From Mycobacterium montefiorense (GTDB taxonomy: Bacteria; Actinomycetota; Actinomycetes; Mycobacteriales; Mycobacteriaceae), in assembly GCF_003112775.1 (NCBI RefSeq), contig NZ_BFCH01000048.1, positions 1-64,000 of the forward strand: 64,000 nucleotides of DNA, read 5' to 3'. Position numbers and translations under genes: made by a program. Below the pieces are notes generated by a model. It worked only from the letters and a program-made list of their open reading frames with translations. It was not told the DNA's origin and did not search any database. Within the stretch, counting starts at the first letter, position 1; every line of letters starts with the position of its first letter. Positions 51,139 through 59,408 of the stretch are shown here, one piece after another.

Positions 51139-51163
51139 ATACCCGTTGAACGCGTGTCTAAAC
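51139..51163 (-). promoter_or_regulatory. SigF-type promoter
   Basis: On the minus strand: GTTT, a 15-base spacer, then GGGTAT. This matches the mycobacterial SigF consensus (GTTT-N15/17-GGGTAT) exactly. It drives the two small membrane genes at 51093-50687, with a predicted transcription start near 51132 and a leader of about 40 nt. Confidence 0.7.
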
Positions 51164-51260
51164 ATCGCCGTGGCTAACCTATGCAGCCTGAAAATAACGA
51201 CCTGAGCACTGCTAATGAGCCGCCATTGAGCGACCCACCCGGGCGGGTCGGTCGGCGACC

Positions 51261-51683
51261 CTAGCGCTCAAGCATTTTGGCCAATAGTGCCGTGAGCCGC
51301 TTCTGCTCAGCGGCGTTCAGCCCGCCAGCCATCGGCGCCATCAGCTCACCGATCTCGGCGATGACCCGAACCTCCAGTCGGCGCGCCTCCGTCGTGAGGC
51401 TGACCCGTACCGACCGGCCGTCGACGGGGTCAGTGGCCTTTCGAACCAGGCCGCGCTGGACCGCGCGGTCGATGAGCCCACTGACGGTCGAGCGCTCCAG
51501 CCCGAGGTAGGTCGCCAGGTCGGCCATCGCCGGCTCGCGATCACGCAGTATCCCCAACACCCGCAGCAACGTCAGGGACAGATCGTGTTCGGCGGCAACA
51601 CGGTTCAGCACCGCGATCACCCCGAATGACACCTGCACAAGACTGCCCCTGAGCACGTCGACCGCCTCCATGCGGAAAATCAT
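51261..51683 (-). CDS. MarR family transcriptional regulator
   Basis: A 140-residue MarR protein: winged helix with LTLLRVLGILRDREPAMADLATYLGLERSTVSGLIDRAVQRGLVRK and the wing DPVDGRSVRVSLT (quoted in parts). It is divergent from a quinone oxidoreductase gene (51764) with repeats in the 80-bp gap, so it likely represses that gene in response to a phenolic or quinone ligand. ATG at 51683; a few residues earlier the sequence is AT-rich promoter. Confidence 0.87.
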   Translation of the reverse strand: MIFRMEAVDVLRGSLVQVSFGVIAVLNRVAAEHDLSLTLLRVLGILRDREPAMADLATYLGLERSTVSGLIDRAVQRGLVRKATDPVDGRSVRVSLTTEARRLEVRVIAEIGELMAPMAGGLNAAEQKRLTALLAKMLER

Positions 51684-51687
51684 ACCT

Positions 51688-51740
51688 TGAAACAGTTCAT
51701 AATACCATCTATTCTAGTTCGCGTTACCATCTAATTTTAG
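51688..51740. promoter_or_regulatory. Repeats in the marR/oxidoreductase promoter region
   Basis: TGAA-N4-TTCA (51688-51699) is a small inverted repeat beside the MarR start. Beyond it TACCATCTA occurs twice, at 51703-51711 and 51725-51733, 22 bp (two helical turns) apart, each followed by a T-rich run and TAG. All lie in the AT-rich gap between the divergent genes and are candidate MarR sites. Confidence 0.5.
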
Positions 51741-51763
51741 AGTCATCGTTAAGGAGGACAACC

Positions 51764-52714
51764 ATGCACGCAGCCGTTGTCACCGCGTTCGACAGGCCTC
51801 CCGCCTACCGCGAGTTCCCCAGTCCCACTCCGCAAACCGGTGATGAGGTGGTAGTCGACGTGATCGCCGCCGGCCTGCATCCGCGGGTGCGGTCTCAGGC
51901 TGACGGCTCGCATTACACCAGCTCCGGGGAGCTACCCCTGGTCCCCGGCATCGACGGGGTGGGCCGCGCGCCCGACGGCACGCTTCGCTACTTCGTGCTG
52001 CCCGACACGACGATGGGCGCGATGGCTGAGCGGACCGTCATTGACCAACGCCGCAGTGTCGCTCTTCCGGACGGCACCGACCCCGTCCTGGTGGCCGCGG
52101 CGATGAACCCCGTCATGTCCTCGTGGCTGGCGCTGCGCCGGCGCATCGACTTCCAGCCCGGGCAAACGGTGCTGATTCTCGGCGCCACCGGCAGCTCGGG
52201 CCGGATGGCAGTACAGGTCGCCAAACAACTGGGCGCCGCTGATGTCATCGGCGCCGGACGCGACGCGCGGCGGCTCGCCGCCCTGCCCGGGCTAGGAGCC
52301 GACGCCGTCGTTCAAATCGACAATGACGCTGCGATAGGCGATCTCGCTCGGGCAGCACGCGACGTCGATGTCGTGATCGACTATCTGTGGGGTCCGATCA
52401 CGGCTCAGGTGATGGCGGGTATCGCCACCCACCGCACCGATCGCGGAAAGCCGCTCACCTGGCTCGAAATCGGCTCGGTCGCGGGACCTTCGGCCGAGAT
52501 CTTCTCCGCGGCACTGCGTGCCGTACGCCTGCAGATCGTGGGCAGCGGCCAGTGCTCGGTGCCCACCCGCGACATCCTGGCCGAACTGCCTGCCATTGCC
52601 GCCGAGATCAGCAGCGGCGGTTTCAAACTCGATGCCCGTGCGGTGCCGCTCGCCGAAGTCGAGGCCGCGTTCAACGACACCGACGCCGACCAGCGAATCG
52701 TCATCACGCCCTAA
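51764..52714 (+). CDS. Quinone oxidoreductase-like medium-chain reductase
   Basis: A 316-residue zinc-free MDR protein. ILGATGSSGRMAVQVAKQLGA is the cofactor motif and LPLVPGIDGVGRAPDGT the substrate-domain signature. It is preceded by AAGGAGG, a strong ribosome binding site, and is divergent from the marR gene. The pair is a common drug- or quinone-responsive unit. Its end overlaps the convergent methyltransferase stop by 4 bp. Confidence 0.87.
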   Translation: MHAAVVTAFDRPPAYREFPSPTPQTGDEVVVDVIAAGLHPRVRSQADGSHYTSSGELPLVPGIDGVGRAPDGTLRYFVLPDTTMGAMAERTVIDQRRSVALPDGTDPVLVAAAMNPVMSSWLALRRRIDFQPGQTVLILGATGSSGRMAVQVAKQLGAADVIGAGRDARRLAALPGLGADAVVQIDNDAAIGDLARAARDVDVVIDYLWGPITAQVMAGIATHRTDRGKPLTWLEIGSVAGPSAEIFSAALRAVRLQIVGSGQCSVPTRDILAELPAIAAEISSGGFKLDARAVPLAEVEAAFNDTDADQRIVITP

Positions 52715-53652
52715 TGACGTCGCTGTGCGGACACGTACAGGGTGGGCGGCATGGCATCGTCGGCGCCTTCCGGCATGGTGCGGTGGTAGCGGGCCATCAA
52801 CTCGTCGAAGCTTGCCGCCGACACATCCCAGCCATGTTCACGTAGCCATTCGTCGACCGGGGTGCGCTCCTCCGCGTACCAGAGGTCGTCGAAATCCGTG
52901 ACCTCCGTGTCGACCAGCTTGGCAGCCGCAGCGCGCATGCGTTGCATGTCTTCACGCTGCCGTCGTACCCGATCGGGATCGGTAAAGCCTGGGCTGGGTA
53001 CGTTGGACGCCAGCCAACTGCCCGGCGCGCTGAGCGAATGCATCCGCTCGAAAAGCAAATCCTGGGCTTTCGACGGCAGGTAACGCACCAGCCCCTCGGC
53101 AGACCAGGCACTCGGCTTCGAAGCGTCAAACCCTGCATCCTGCAATGCCTTCGGCCAATCCTGCCGCAGATCGATCGGTATGGTAACCAGCTGGGCCGTC
53201 GGGTCTGCACCGTGCGCTTTCAGCGTGCCCGTTTTGAAGTCCAGCACCTTGGGCTGATCAAGTTCGTACACCACGGTGCCGGCGGGCCACGGCAGGCGCC
53301 ACGAGCGGGCGTCGAGACCCGACGCCAGGATGACTACCTGACGGACACCGGCGTCGGCCGCACCGAGAAAGAACTCGTCGAAAAACGCCGTCCGGGTCGC
53401 CATGAAGTCGATCATCACCTGGACCCGGCTACGCACAACGGGTTCGATTTCGGCTGCCTTGGCCAACAGGGCGGGATCGGCGGTGAGGCTCCACATCCCC
53501 TCCCCCGCGGCGTCCACGAAGACACGCGCGAAGGGGTCGTTGATGAGTGGATTCTCGCTCTCGGTCTCAGCGGCGCGGGCCGCCGCAACGCCGAGTGCGG
53601 TGGCTCCCACGCTCTGAGTGATGTCCCAGGAATCGTTGTCGGTGCGCGGCAT
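52711..53652 (-). CDS. SAM-dependent methyltransferase, leucine carboxyl methyltransferase-like (Rv3767c type)
   Basis: A 313-residue methyltransferase of the mycobacterial LCMT-like family (about 14 members in M. tuberculosis). VVILASGLDARSWRLPWPAGTVVYELDQPKVLDFK holds the SAM site (ASGLDAR and ELDQP as markers), with SAEGLVRYLPSKAQDLLFERM later. It matches Rv3767c in position. Methyl acceptor unknown. ATG at 53652, directly before which GGAGAGG lies. Confidence 0.88.
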   Translation of the reverse strand: MPRTDNDSWDITQSVGATALGVAAARAAETESENPLINDPFARVFVDAAGEGMWSLTADPALLAKAAEIEPVVRSRVQVMIDFMATRTAFFDEFFLGAADAGVRQVVILASGLDARSWRLPWPAGTVVYELDQPKVLDFKTGTLKAHGADPTAQLVTIPIDLRQDWPKALQDAGFDASKPSAWSAEGLVRYLPSKAQDLLFERMHSLSAPGSWLASNVPSPGFTDPDRVRRQREDMQRMRAAAAKLVDTEVTDFDDLWYAEERTPVDEWLREHGWDVSAASFDELMARYHRTMPEGADDAMPPTLYVSAQRRH

Positions 53653-53782
53653 CGCCGTTCCTCTCCACCTTGATAGTCGCTGGCGTTCACTATTCTTACA
53701 GCCGCCGACACCTCCTGGCACCCGCGGAGGGTGAATTAGGCTTTTTCCCAGAGGGTCCACAGGTTGGAAAAGGAGCGCCGCG

Positions 53783-54145
53783 ATGACACGTACGCCGCAG
53801 GAAGTCTTCGCTCATCACGGGAAGGCGCTGGTTGCGGGCGACCTCGACGAGATCGTCGCCGACTATGCCGATGACTCGGTGGTGATCGGCCCTTCCGGCG
53901 TCGCGCGCGGCAAGGACGGCATCCGCAACGTCTTCGCCAACTTACTCACCGATCTGCCCAACGCAGCCTGGGACCTGAAGACGCAGTTCTTCGACGACGA
54001 CGTCTTGTTCCTCGAGTGGGCCGCCGATTCGGCGATCAACCGGGTCGACGACGGCGTCGACACCTTCGTGTTCCGCGGCGGCATGATCCGCGCCCAGACC
54101 GTCCGGTACACACCGAAACCGAAGGGCCCAGTGCCCGCAGAGTAG
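53783..54145 (+). CDS. SnoaL-like (NTF2 fold) protein, Rv3768-like
   Basis: A 120-residue alpha-plus-beta barrel protein: HHGKALVAGDLDEIVADYADDSVVIGP is the start of the fold and TFVFRGGMIRAQTVRYTP the end. It occurs at the position of M. tuberculosis Rv3768. A polar pocket residue set (Asp35, Asp38 in the region DYADDS, and Glu at FLEWAAD) is compatible with catalysis, but none is proven. The ATG at 53783 follows AAAAGGAGCG. Function unknown. Confidence 0.83.
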   Translation: MTRTPQEVFAHHGKALVAGDLDEIVADYADDSVVIGPSGVARGKDGIRNVFANLLTDLPNAAWDLKTQFFDDDVLFLEWAADSAINRVDDGVDTFVFRGGMIRAQTVRYTPKPKGPVPAE

Positions 54146-54175
54146 GTTCACACCACGTGGAGCAAGTGGACTTGG

Positions 54176-55192
54176 ATGCCGTCGCGGAATGGGATGTCCG
54201 AGCAGGGATTGGGCGAGGGCCCGCTGCACGACGTTTCCGCCGTCACCGGCGGGACGCAGAATGTGATGCTGCGGTTCGTCAGGTCTCACCGGCCCTACGT
54301 ACTGCGGCGCGGACCACGACACCTGCGTCCGCGCAGCAACAGTGTCATCCTGCGAGAAACCAAAGTCCTTGCGGCGCTGGTCGGTTCCGATGTGCCGCAT
54401 CCGCACCTGATCGCGGTGTGCGACGACACGAGTGTGCTCGGCGACGCCGTCTTCTACCTGATGGACCCGGTCGACGGATTCAACGCAGGCGAGGGCCTGG
54501 CGCCGCTCCACGCGGGCGATGCCGGCGTGCGGCACGGCATGGGCTTGTCGATGGCCGATGCACTGGCGAAGCTGGGCGCCATCGACCACGTCGCGGTGGG
54601 TCTCGCCGACTTCGGCAAGCCGGAGGGCTTCCTGGAACGCCAGGTGCCGCGCTGGCTTTCGGAGCTGGACTCTTACAGCGAGTACGACGGCTACCCCGGG
54701 CCGCAGATCCCGGGCATCGAGGAAGTATCGACCTGGCTGGAACATCATCGTCCGGTGACCTGGACGCCGGGCATCATGCACGGCGACTACCACGCCGCCA
54801 ACGTGATGTTCTCCCGCACCGGGCCGGACGTGGTCGCGATCGTCGACTGGGAGATGTGCACGATCGGTGACCCGCTGCTAGACCTGGGCTGGCTGCTGGC
54901 CACCTGGCGCCAGTCCGACGGATCCAGCGTGTTCAGCCATGCCCTGGGCGGGCAGGACGGATTGGCCAGCACCGACGAGCTGTTCGAGCGCTACGCCGCC
55001 AACACCACCCGCGACCTGTCGCAGATCACCTGGTACACCGTGCTGGCCTGTTTCAAGCTGGGCATCGTCATCGAGGGCACGCTGGCTCGTGCCTGCGCCG
55101 GCAAGGCCGAGAAAGAAGTCGGGGATCAACTCCACGCGGCCACGGTCCACCTGTTCGAGCGGGCGCTGACCCACATCGGCAACGAGTCCTGA
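54176..55192 (+). CDS. Phosphotransferase-family protein with an apparent frameshift at the start
   Basis: A 338-residue APH-fold protein: IMHGDYHAANVMF is the catalytic loop and VAIVDWEMCTIGDPLLDLGW the metal site. As written the start is ATG 54176 or ATG 54194. But a GTG frame from 54157 reads V-E-Q-V-D-L-D-A-V-A-E-W and would continue into M-S-E-Q-G-L-G-E-G-P-L if one G of the GGG at 54191-54193 were absent, and the family usually begins that way (compare D-L-P-A-L-D-R-Y-L at the start of FadE36). So either a real +1 frameshift or a sequencing error shortens the protein by about 12 residues. Core domain is intact, so function may persist. Confidence 0.8.
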   Translation: MPSRNGMSEQGLGEGPLHDVSAVTGGTQNVMLRFVRSHRPYVLRRGPRHLRPRSNSVILRETKVLAALVGSDVPHPHLIAVCDDTSVLGDAVFYLMDPVDGFNAGEGLAPLHAGDAGVRHGMGLSMADALAKLGAIDHVAVGLADFGKPEGFLERQVPRWLSELDSYSEYDGYPGPQIPGIEEVSTWLEHHRPVTWTPGIMHGDYHAANVMFSRTGPDVVAIVDWEMCTIGDPLLDLGWLLATWRQSDGSSVFSHALGGQDGLASTDELFERYAANTTRDLSQITWYTVLACFKLGIVIEGTLARACAGKAEKEVGDQLHAATVHLFERALTHIGNES

Positions 55193-55212
55193 CGGCGCTA
55201 GCATCGGTTGAC

Positions 55213-55701
55213 GTGCCTCCTTATCCAGAGGAACCCGACTACTACTCCGAGTACGAGCCGACGATGGCGGCTCGATACGGCGGCGGACACGACCCCGCGC
55301 CCGAACCGGAGCCCCCAACACCCTGGTATCGCCGTCCGTTAGCGCTGGTCGCGGCGGGTGCCGTTGGGGTCATCGTGCTCGGGCTGGCGATCTACGCCGT
55401 CGTGACGCTGCTGAGCAGCTCGCCGACCCCGAGTCCGACGACAACGACGACGCCCACGCCGTCCCCCACCACGACGGTGGCCACCACTACCGAGGCGCCG
55501 CCTCGGCATCGCCCACCCAGTGGCGGAGGTGGTCCCGCCCCGACGCAGACGGTGACCGAAACAGCTCCGCCGCCCAGCACCGACACTCCCACGACGACCG
55601 TTGTGCCGAGCACCGTCACTGTGTCACCGAGCACCGAGACAAGCACGGTCACTCAGACGGTGACCGTGCCGACGCGCCGGCCGTTCGGACCACGTCCATA
55701 G
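55213..55701 (+). CDS. Membrane protein with Thr/Pro-rich exterior tail
   Basis: A 162-residue protein: acidic cytosolic N-terminus (EEPDYYSEYEPTMAARY), one membrane helix (ALVAAGAVGVIVLGLAIYAVVTLL, about 45-68) and a tail rich in Thr, Pro and Val (for example SPTTTTTPTPSPTTTVATTT and STVTQTVTVPTRRP). The tail is a likely cell-wall spacer and O-mannosylation target in mycobacteria. GTG start at 55213. No known family. Function unknown. Confidence 0.72.
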   Translation: MPPYPEEPDYYSEYEPTMAARYGGGHDPAPEPEPPTPWYRRPLALVAAGAVGVIVLGLAIYAVVTLLSSSPTPSPTTTTTPTPSPTTTVATTTEAPPRHRPPSGGGGPAPTQTVTETAPPPSTDTPTTTVVPSTVTVSPSTETSTVTQTVTVPTRRPFGPRP

Positions 55702-55729
55702 CGGTCTCAGAAGTCGAGCAACTAGGGTC

Positions 55730-55954
55730 ATGGCCATGAGTCGGCTCGAACGCGGACTGGCACGGTTACGGGACATGCGCTTCGACTTGTATGCGCAACC
55801 CATGCGGCAGGTGAGCCTGGAGCTGAAGATCGTTTTCTTCTCCGTCCACCTGCCGATCGCCGGCGGTAAGACGCTGAAGGTCCCCATGATCGCGACGGTG
55901 GGGCCGATGCCGGACAAGTCCAAGGAGAGCGACGCCGGCGACGGCGACGCGTAG
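55730..55954 (+). CDS. Small conserved hypothetical protein
   Basis: A 74-residue protein of basic N-terminus (MSRLERGLARLRDMRFD) and mixed beta-strand middle (SLELKIVFFSVHLPIAGGKTLKVPMIATVGP) with an acidic end. It lies in the conserved Rv3768-hisC2 interval. ATG at 55730; ATG at 55736 is the alternative. No domain recognised. Codon choice looks normal for the genome. Confidence 0.55.
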   Translation: MAMSRLERGLARLRDMRFDLYAQPMRQVSLELKIVFFSVHLPIAGGKTLKVPMIATVGPMPDKSKESDAGDGDA

Positions 55955-56265
55955 CGCAAGCGCACCTCGCTCAGCGCACCCGAACGGCTTCGTAGCCGGG
56001 CGTTAACGTCCTGTGAGACACCGGATTACGGCATCAGCCATCGTCCGGTCGCCGATGACCGGAGCAAGGTCGAATCCCACATCACCAAGCGCTCCCGCGT
56101 CGGAGCCAAAGCAATCATTGACGTCTCCAAAGTGATCACTTACATTTAGCAAGAGCTCACTGTACGCCGTGGACACTGCCCCGCGGCGCTAGGTCAGGCC
56201 GTCAGGTCCTCTGATCAAGTCTGTGTCGATTGTTGCCACCCTCGACTCGAAAAGAGATGGAGCTC
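55955..56265. other. Intergenic region with two short open frames
   Basis: A 311-bp gap. On the minus strand a 57-codon frame (56176 to 56003) starts with GTG after GCGGGG and has coding-like composition (contains NVSDHFGDVNDCFGSDAG and ends DAVIRCLTGR). On the plus strand an overlapping frame ends at 56149 and reads, near its end, KAIIDVSKVITYI. At most one is real. They may be remnants of a lost gene. I call neither as a CDS. Confidence 0.35.
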
Positions 56266-57464
56266 ATGGACTTTGGGTTGCTGCCGCCGGAAGTCAACTC
56301 GGCATTGATATACACCGGACCGGGTCGGGGCCGATGTTGGCCGCCGCGGCGGGGTGGGACGCGTTGGCCGCTCAACTGGAAACCGCCGCCAGCGGCTACT
56401 CGTCGGAGATTTCCGGACTCACCGGCTGGTGGTTCGGTCCGTCGTCCATGCGGATGGCCACCGCGGCCGCGCCCTACATCGGATGGCTGCACGCCAGCGC
56501 CGCCCAAGCCGGACAAACCGCGGCCCAGGCATATGGAGCGGCGGCCGCCTATGAGGCAGCCTTGTCGATGACGGTGCCACCGCCGGCAATCGTGGCCAAC
56601 CGCGCGCAGTTGATGGCGTTGATCGCAACCAACTTTCTCGGGCAGAACACCCCGGCGATCGCGGTCACCGAGGCCCAGTACATGGAGATGTGGGTCCAGG
56701 ACGCCACCGCGATGTACGCCTATGCCGCGGACTCCGAGGTCGCCAGCACCCTGGCCCCGTATGACGAGCCGCCACAAACCACAAACCAATCGGGACAGGC
56801 TGACCAGACCGCGGCGGTCGCCCGGGCAGCCAGCGACGCGACCAGCGCCCGCACCCAAGCGGCGGTCCAGCTAGCCTCGTCCGCCGAGGCCGGCGACACG
56901 ACCCTGCCGGTGGGCAGCAGTGCTGGTGTCGCACCCGGCGGCGCCGTCCTGGAACCCGGCGTGACCGTCACGGTCACCGCCGACTACCCCGCCGTCACTA
57001 CCGCTTTTGGTGTCCAGGTCAAAACGATCACCGACGTGACCTGGAGCTACTTCGGATTTACGTACACGATCCCCGCTGGCATCGAAACAAACTTTGCCGG
57101 CGGCGGATTCTTCGAAGGCGGCACCTTCACCGTGCTGCCACCCCTAACCGGCGATGCCGCTGTCATGATGCCGGCCGGTGGCGTCACCGCTCTTGGCCCT
57201 GGCGTCACCGTCACCGTCGACGCCGGTGGCTTCGTTACCGCGGTCAATACCGGCGCCATCACATCCAGCGCTGCCATCACCCCCATCGCCCCGGTGGCCC
57301 CCATCGCATCCAGCGCGTCTGGCGCGGTGGCGGTGGCACCCGCAGCGGCCGCGCCGGGCCTGGCCGGAACCGCGGGAACCGCCGGAATCCAGGCTCCGGT
57401 CAATGTGGAGGGGATGTTCCAATGGGCTCAACCCGTAACTGAGGTAGCGATCGCGGCCGGCTAA
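56266..57464 (+). pseudogene. PPE family protein, frameshifted
   Basis: An N-terminal PPE domain broken by a one-base deletion. From ATG 56266 the frame reads the family's MDFGLLPPEVNSALIYTGPG, then is lost at about 56323; the continuation GPMLAAAAGWDALAAQLE and all the rest, including WFGPSSMRMATAAAPYIGWL, lie in the next frame (to 57464). One inserted base between 56321 and 56325 would restore an open protein of about 400 residues. The C-terminus is Val/Ala/Pro-rich and ends MFQWAQPVTEVAIAAG without the SVP or MPTR repeats. No PE gene precedes it. Probably a pseudogene, or a sequencing error in a G-rich tract. Confidence 0.8.
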
Positions 57465-57489
57465 CGCCGTAACCCGAATTGGCAGTGAG

Positions 57490-57562
57490 CGCGCCCGAAG
57501 GGATTCGAACCCCTAACCTTCTGATCCGTAGTCAGATGCTCTATCCGTTGAGCTACGGGCGC
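57490..57562 (-). tRNA. tRNA-Arg (ACG anticodon)
   Basis: A canonical cloverleaf on the minus strand: acceptor GCGCCCG with CGGGCGC, discriminator G, anticodon loop CTACGGA giving ACG, T-loop TTCGAATCC. CCA is not encoded. A34 of this anticodon is the target of TadA (31961-32419), so the tRNA is read as inosine-CG. Confidence 0.95.
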
Positions 57563-57582
57563 CGGTACTTCAGTTGTGTCCT

Positions 57583-57674
57583 TGGCGGAGGCGAGAGGAT
57601 TTGAACCTCCGGTCCCCTTTAAGGGGGACAACTCATTAGCAGTGAGTCCCATTCGGCCGCTCTGGCACGCCTCC
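57583..57674 (-). tRNA. tRNA-Ser (GCT anticodon)
   Basis: A type II tRNA on the minus strand with acceptor GGAGGCG/CGCCTCC, discriminator G, encoded CCA (57583-57585), anticodon loop CTGCTAA (GCT) and a long variable arm (CCCCTTTAAGGGG-type stem). It lies 20 bp from the tRNA-Arg, so the two may share a transcript. Confidence 0.95.
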
Positions 57675-57763
57675 CTTGGACTTCCTGAGGGTACCCGACC
57701 CATTCCCGGGATCCCTGAACCGCCGGAGGCATAGCGTACACAGCGGGGACATATGCTGTCGAA

Positions 57764-58831
57764 ATGACTGCCCGCCTACGGCCAGAGCTGGCCGGGCTGC
57801 CAGTTTATGTTCCTGGCAAGACGGTGCCGGGTTCGATGAAACTGGCCAGCAACGAGACGGTGTTCGGCCCGCTGCCCAGCGTCCGCGCCGCCATTGAGCA
57901 AGCGACCGACGTCATCAACCGCTATCCGGACAACGGCTGCGTGCAACTCAAGGCGGCACTGGCCAAGCATCTGGGTTCGGGTTTCGAACCCGAACACGTC
58001 GCTGTCGGCGCCGGCTCAGTCAGCCTGTGCCAGCAGCTGGTTCAGATCACCGCGGCGGCCGGTGACGAGGTGGTCTTTGGATGGCGCAGCTTCGAGCTCT
58101 ACCCGCCGCAGGTCCAGGTCGCGGGCGCGACGGCGATCAAAGTGCCGCTGATCGACCACACCTTCGACCTCTACGCGATGCTCGCCGCGATCACCGAACG
58201 CACCCGGCTGATCTTCGTCTGCAACCCCAACAATCCGACCTCTACGGTCGTCGACCCGGACGCACTGACCCGCTTCGTCGAGGCCGTTCCGCCGCACATC
58301 GTGATCGCCATCGACGAGGCCTACGTCGAATACATCCGCGACGGCATGGCACCCGACAGCCTGGGCCTGGTCCGTTCTCGGCGCAACGTTGTTGTGCTGC
58401 GCACCTTTTCGAAGGCATACGGGCTGGCGGGCCTGCGCGTCGGCTACGCGATCGGCCACCCGGATCTGATCACCGCCCTGGACCAGGTGTACGTGCCGTT
58501 CTCCGTCACGAGCGTCTCGCAGGCCGCCGCCATCGCCTCGCTGGACGCCGCCGACGAATTGCTGGCCCGCACCGACGCGTTGGTCGCCGACCGTGTTCGG
58601 GTCAGCGCGCAGTTGCGCGACGCCGGCTTCGCCTTGCCGCCGTCGCAGTCGAACTTCGTGTGGCTACCGTTGGGGTCCCGCACCCCGGATTTCGTCACCC
58701 GGGCGGCCGACGCGGGGATTGTCGTTCGCCAGTACGGCAGCGACGGAGCTCGCGTCTCCATCGGCGCGCCCGACGAAAACGATGCGCTGCTGGCATTTGC
58801 CGGCGACTGGATTACCCACCCGGAGGTCTGA
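57764..58831 (+). CDS. hisC2: Histidinol-phosphate/aromatic aminotransferase
   Basis: A 355-residue PLP aminotransferase (fold type I), matching M. tuberculosis Rv3772 in position. It uses glutamate to make phenylalanine/tyrosine from the keto acids, completing the pathway begun by tyrA, and may also act on histidinol phosphate. PLP Lys is in TFSKAYGLAGLRVG (Lys in SKAYG), with FVCNPNNPTSTVV and IAIDEAYVEYI carrying Asn and Asp that bind the cofactor. ATG at 57764. Confidence 0.9.
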   Translation: MTARLRPELAGLPVYVPGKTVPGSMKLASNETVFGPLPSVRAAIEQATDVINRYPDNGCVQLKAALAKHLGSGFEPEHVAVGAGSVSLCQQLVQITAAAGDEVVFGWRSFELYPPQVQVAGATAIKVPLIDHTFDLYAMLAAITERTRLIFVCNPNNPTSTVVDPDALTRFVEAVPPHIVIAIDEAYVEYIRDGMAPDSLGLVRSRRNVVVLRTFSKAYGLAGLRVGYAIGHPDLITALDQVYVPFSVTSVSQAAAIASLDAADELLARTDALVADRVRVSAQLRDAGFALPPSQSNFVWLPLGSRTPDFVTRAADAGIVVRQYGSDGARVSIGAPDENDALLAFAGDWITHPEV

Positions 58832-58834
58832 CGA

Positions 58835-59296
58835 ATGAGCCTTGCCCGCAAGAAGTTCGATGAGTTCAAGGAACGCGGCGACAAGATCGACGACGCCGAG
58901 CTCGACGATTTCTGGGCCAGCCTCGCGCCGGCAACGATCGACGGCATGATGGGCGAGTGGAAGGGCGGCGACTTTTTCACCGGCCACATGATGAACGCGC
59001 TGCTGGAGAAGGCCCGCTGGTACGGCAAGACCTTCAAATCCGCCCGCGACGTTCAGCCGCTGGTCTGCCTGGACGCCGACGGAAACAAGTTCTCCAACAA
59101 GGAGATGGGCAAGGGTGAGGCCAGCCTGTGGCTCGAGGACTTCCGCGGCGAGGTCACCGCGACGATGGTCTACGACGGCCAGCCCGTGCACGATCACTTC
59201 AAGACGGTCGACGACGACACCGTGATGGGCATCATGAACGGCAAGGGTGTCCGGGATAACGGCCGGTATTACTACTTCTACCTCGAGCGGGTGTAG
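58835..59296 (+). CDS. GXWXG/DUF4334 domain protein
   Basis: A 153-residue protein with the GXWXG motif MGEWKGGDFFTGH (residues about 35-47) and the DUF4334 C-terminal half ATMVYDGQPVHDHFKTVDDDTVMGIMNGK. The family is associated with hydrophobic-ligand binding and lies next to ECH genes in mycobacteria. It begins 3 bp after hisC2 and 112 bp before echA21. Ligand unknown. Confidence 0.83.
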   Translation: MSLARKKFDEFKERGDKIDDAELDDFWASLAPATIDGMMGEWKGGDFFTGHMMNALLEKARWYGKTFKSARDVQPLVCLDADGNKFSNKEMGKGEASLWLEDFRGEVTATMVYDGQPVHDHFKTVDDDTVMGIMNGKGVRDNGRYYYFYLERV

Positions 59297-59408
59297 CTGC
59301 GAGCCTGCTGCGCCTCGCCGTGTTTCCGGCGGGGTTGCGGCCGGCGAACGCGACGAGCTGGTCCGGGTCGCAAATCACGAGGCACATTCGCCACGCTACG
59401 GTCTCGAT

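Noticed and set aside
57461..57703. Minus-strand open frame across the two tRNA genes
   Set aside because: Its VAQRIEHLTTDQKVRGSNP and CQSGRM stretches are tRNA translations, not protein.
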